A stretch of 8,311 nt of DNA from Desulfocapsa sp. (GTDB lineage: Bacteria > Desulfobacterota > Desulfobulbia > Desulfobulbales > Desulfocapsaceae). A program made the position numbers and the translations under genes. Below are positions 6,659 through 8,311 of the stretch, one piece after another; position 1 is the first letter of the stretch, and every line of letters starts with the position of its first letter. The notes beneath the pieces are model-generated. The model did not search any database. It saw only the letters and a list, made by a program, of their open reading frames with translations, and was not told the origin of the DNA. The stretch lies in the NCBI GenBank assembly GCA_029942265.1, contig JAOZTO010000087.1:1-8311 (forward strand), written 5' to 3'.

Positions 6659-7330
6659 ATGCCTGAAACAAAAAAACTCCTGGCAACAACGGCTTACGAT
6701 GAGATTTATCAGAGAATTGTCAGTCTCAAATACGAACCAGGCAGACAGCTTAATGAGCAAGAACTGATTAGCGATCTTTCCATAGGTCGAACACCAATTC
6801 GTGAAGCACTTCTCAATTTATCCTCTGATATGTTGATTGAAAGCCAACCGAATAAAGGCGTTATCGTCCGCCCCATCACTCTGCAAAACACCAAAGCTGT
6901 TTTTACAGCTCTTGAAGTTCTTGAAACTGGTGTCGCAATCCTGGCAGTCCGCAGTAGAATATCACAGCATCTACAGTCCATGGAACAGGCTAATATGGCA
7001 ATGAAACAAGCCATGGAAGCAATGGATACCTATGCCCTTGTAGACACAAACAACACTTTTCACACATCCTTTGCTCAATGTTCTCAAAATGTGTATCTCG
7101 TTGAGGCGCTGCGCAAGGTGCGATGTGAGGCAAACCGACTTGCCTATCTTTCCTTTGCCAATGAAGTACGAAGTGAACAGTCTCTTCGTGATCATTATAT
7201 GCGTGTTACAGCTCAGCATGATGCTATTATAACCCAGATAAAAGAATCCAATGTGGAGGCACTAAAAAAAGTTCTCCTTCAGCATATTTTTGAATTTAGA
7301 ACACGAATCATAGAATACCTGGCCTCGTAG
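6659..7330 (+). CDS. GntR-family transcriptional regulator, FadR/FCD subfamily
   Basis: This 223-residue regulator has an N-terminal GntR winged helix (about 8-72). The segment YDEIYQRIVSLKYEPGRQL is followed by the helix-turn-helix NEQELISDLSIGRTPIREAL and the wing SQPNKGVIVRP. An all-helical FCD ligand domain follows (about 78-218). FCD domains usually bind a metal through an Asp and three His. Here His135 (NTFHTSF), His187 (AQHDAI) and His209 (LLQHIF) are present, but the position four before His135, usually Asp, is Asn131. Such proteins typically sense small carboxylates and control the adjacent uptake or catabolic genes. The TRAP binding protein starts 37 bp downstream on the same strand, so the ligand is probably the TRAP substrate or its product. 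The start ATG 6659 follows GGGGAAC within an inverted repeat. The ligand cannot be told from sequence. Confidence 0.92.
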   Translation: MPETKKLLATTAYDEIYQRIVSLKYEPGRQLNEQELISDLSIGRTPIREALLNLSSDMLIESQPNKGVIVRPITLQNTKAVFTALEVLETGVAILAVRSRISQHLQSMEQANMAMKQAMEAMDTYALVDTNNTFHTSFAQCSQNVYLVEALRKVRCEANRLAYLSFANEVRSEQSLRDHYMRVTAQHDAIITQIKESNVEALKKVLLQHIFEFRTRIIEYLAS

Positions 7331-7367
7331 CCATTTTATAAACCCTTATCGTAATTGAGGAACATTC

Positions 7368-8311
7368 ATGAAAAAGATCACTATTCTCGCTCTCAGCCTT
7401 GTATTTGCCTTTGCGGCAGTATCCGAGACTCTGGCACAAACAAAATGGGACATGCATCTTAACTATGGTGCTGGTAACTTCCACTCCAAAGGCGCTCAAC
7501 GATTTGCTGATAAAGTAAAAGAAGCTACAAACGGAGACCTGACAATAGTTCTTCATCCAGGCGCTTCTCTAGGTTTTAAAGGGCCTGAACTCCTTCGGGC
7601 TGTTGCAGAAGGGCAGTTAGTTATTGCAGAAGTTCCAACCGGCATGGTGGAAGGCGATGCTCCAATTCTTGCTCTTACTGCCCAGCCTTTTATTTCAAGT
7701 AACGCTGATGAACAAAAACAGCTCTATCAACTGGCAAAACCAGCGTATGCAGAGGAACTGAAAAAATTTGGACAGTTCACCTTGTACACATCCGTGTGGC
7801 CTTTCTCCGGTATTTATACACAGCGTCCAATCAACTCAGTTGCTGACTTGAAAGGTCTTAAAATGCGTGTATATGACGGTACAGGACTAGCTTTTGGTGA
7901 AGCCACAGGTATTGCTGCACGAAAGATGCCATTTTCCGAAGTGTATCCTGCCATGAAGGCTGGTTTGCTTGATTCCATGTACACCTCCTCTGTTTCTGGC
8001 GTTGATTCTAAGGCTTGGGAAGTATTGAAAGAATTTACTCCAATTAACATTGTTGGCCCTGTAAACATGGTGAATGTTAATCAGGCAGCATGGGACAAAC
8101 TTCCAAAAGCTACACAGGACACTGTTCTGAAAATCGCTGCTGAAATGGAAGAAGAAATGTGGGATATCGCTAAAGAGAGCGATGATAAAAGTCGCGCAAC
8201 ACTTAAGAAAAACGGTATGAATATTCCAACCGTGACCGAAAAATTCCGTGGCGAACTTGACAAGGTTGGTGATGATCTTCGTGCTGAATGGGTTAAAAAA
8301 GCAGGCGCAGG
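7368..8311 (+). CDS. dctP: TRAP transporter substrate-binding protein, DctP family (3' end outside the window)
   Basis: The frame is open from ATG 7368 to the window edge (314 codons, no stop), so only the last few residues should be missing from a typical 320-340 residue protein. GAGGAAC precedes the ATG with good spacing. Residues 1-23 form a signal peptide (KK, then ITILALSLVFAFAAV, cut after TLA). The mature protein shows the DctP pattern: FADKVKEATNGDLTI near the N-terminus, FKGPELLRAVAEGQL, ISSNADEQKQLY, and INSVADLKGLKMRVYDG. Arg167 is at the position that usually clamps the substrate carboxylate. MPFSEVYPAMKAGLLDSM follows, then the C-terminal helices. It captures an organic acid in the periplasm for a DctQM-type permease, which should lie just downstream. 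The common VVDG turn is replaced by LLDSMYTS, so the substrate may not be a C4-dicarboxylate; sulfonates, keto acids or others remain possible. Confidence 0.93.
   Translation, partial: MKKITILALSLVFAFAAVSETLAQTKWDMHLNYGAGNFHSKGAQRFADKVKEATNGDLTIVLHPGASLGFKGPELLRAVAEGQLVIAEVPTGMVEGDAPILALTAQPFISSNADEQKQLYQLAKPAYAEELKKFGQFTLYTSVWPFSGIYTQRPINSVADLKGLKMRVYDGTGLAFGEATGIAARKMPFSEVYPAMKAGLLDSMYTSSVSGVDSKAWEVLKEFTPINIVGPVNMVNVNQAAWDKLPKATQDTVLKIAAEMEEEMWDIAKESDDKSRATLKKNGMNIPTVTEKFRGELDKVGDDLRAEWVKKAGA

Noticed and set aside
6971..7219. 82-codon minus-strand frame opposite gntR
   Set aside because: Antisense to a clear FCD domain; no ribosome site or family match.
7814..8263. Minus-strand frames of 84 and 60 codons at the right end
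   Set aside because: Both are antisense to the TRAP binding protein, whose plus-strand frame is open throughout and shows the full DctP pattern.

Overview
The window looks like chromosomal DNA from a Gram-negative anaerobe of the sulfate-reducer type (Desulfobacterota, perhaps a Desulfobulbales relative). This rests on the gene set: a pyrG-kdsA-kdsC-lptC block, a secreted DUF4198 protein of the nickel-uptake type, and a GntR/FCD regulator ahead of a TRAP solute-binding protein. It also rests on moderately AT-rich composition. The phylum call is inference; no rRNA or tRNA is present to confirm it.

Left part (1-1548): accessory material. A 298-bp internally deleted IS6-family element (98-395) has both terminal inverted repeats and a crippled transposase. 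About 140 bp of unassigned DNA follows. On the minus strand is a secreted DUF4198 protein (534-1304). Its leader contains a second, unrelated miniature inverted-repeat element (1320-1466), which sits between a plausible promoter/operator (1479-1531) and the ribosome binding site.

Centre (1549-5323): a tight minus-strand operon transcribed pyrG -> kdsA -> kdsC -> lptC. PyrG makes CTP, needed for CMP-Kdo. KdsA makes Kdo-8-phosphate and KdsC dephosphorylates it. LptC is the inner-membrane/periplasmic link of the LPS export bridge. Together they supply and export the Kdo-containing inner core of LPS. The genes usually found next, lptA and lptB, are not in the window; the operon instead runs into the mobile-element-scarred region.

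Right part (5324-8311): a 137-bp divergent intergenic region leads to a secreted fused methionine sulfoxide reductase MsrAB (5461-6525). Next comes a striking 51-bp near-perfect palindrome containing a TTGACA -35 box. A second inverted repeat covers the ribosome binding site of a GntR/FCD regulator (6659-7330). A TRAP-type periplasmic binding protein (7368 to the window end, incomplete) follows 37 bp later. The last two genes look like an autoregulated transport operon whose membrane subunits lie beyond the window.

Most of the window is conventional. The points worth a second look are the two miniature mobile elements, the MITE inside the DUF4198 leader, the double palindrome controlling the GntR-TRAP operon, and a missing resolving cysteine in MsrB. 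No previously undescribed multi-gene system is visible.
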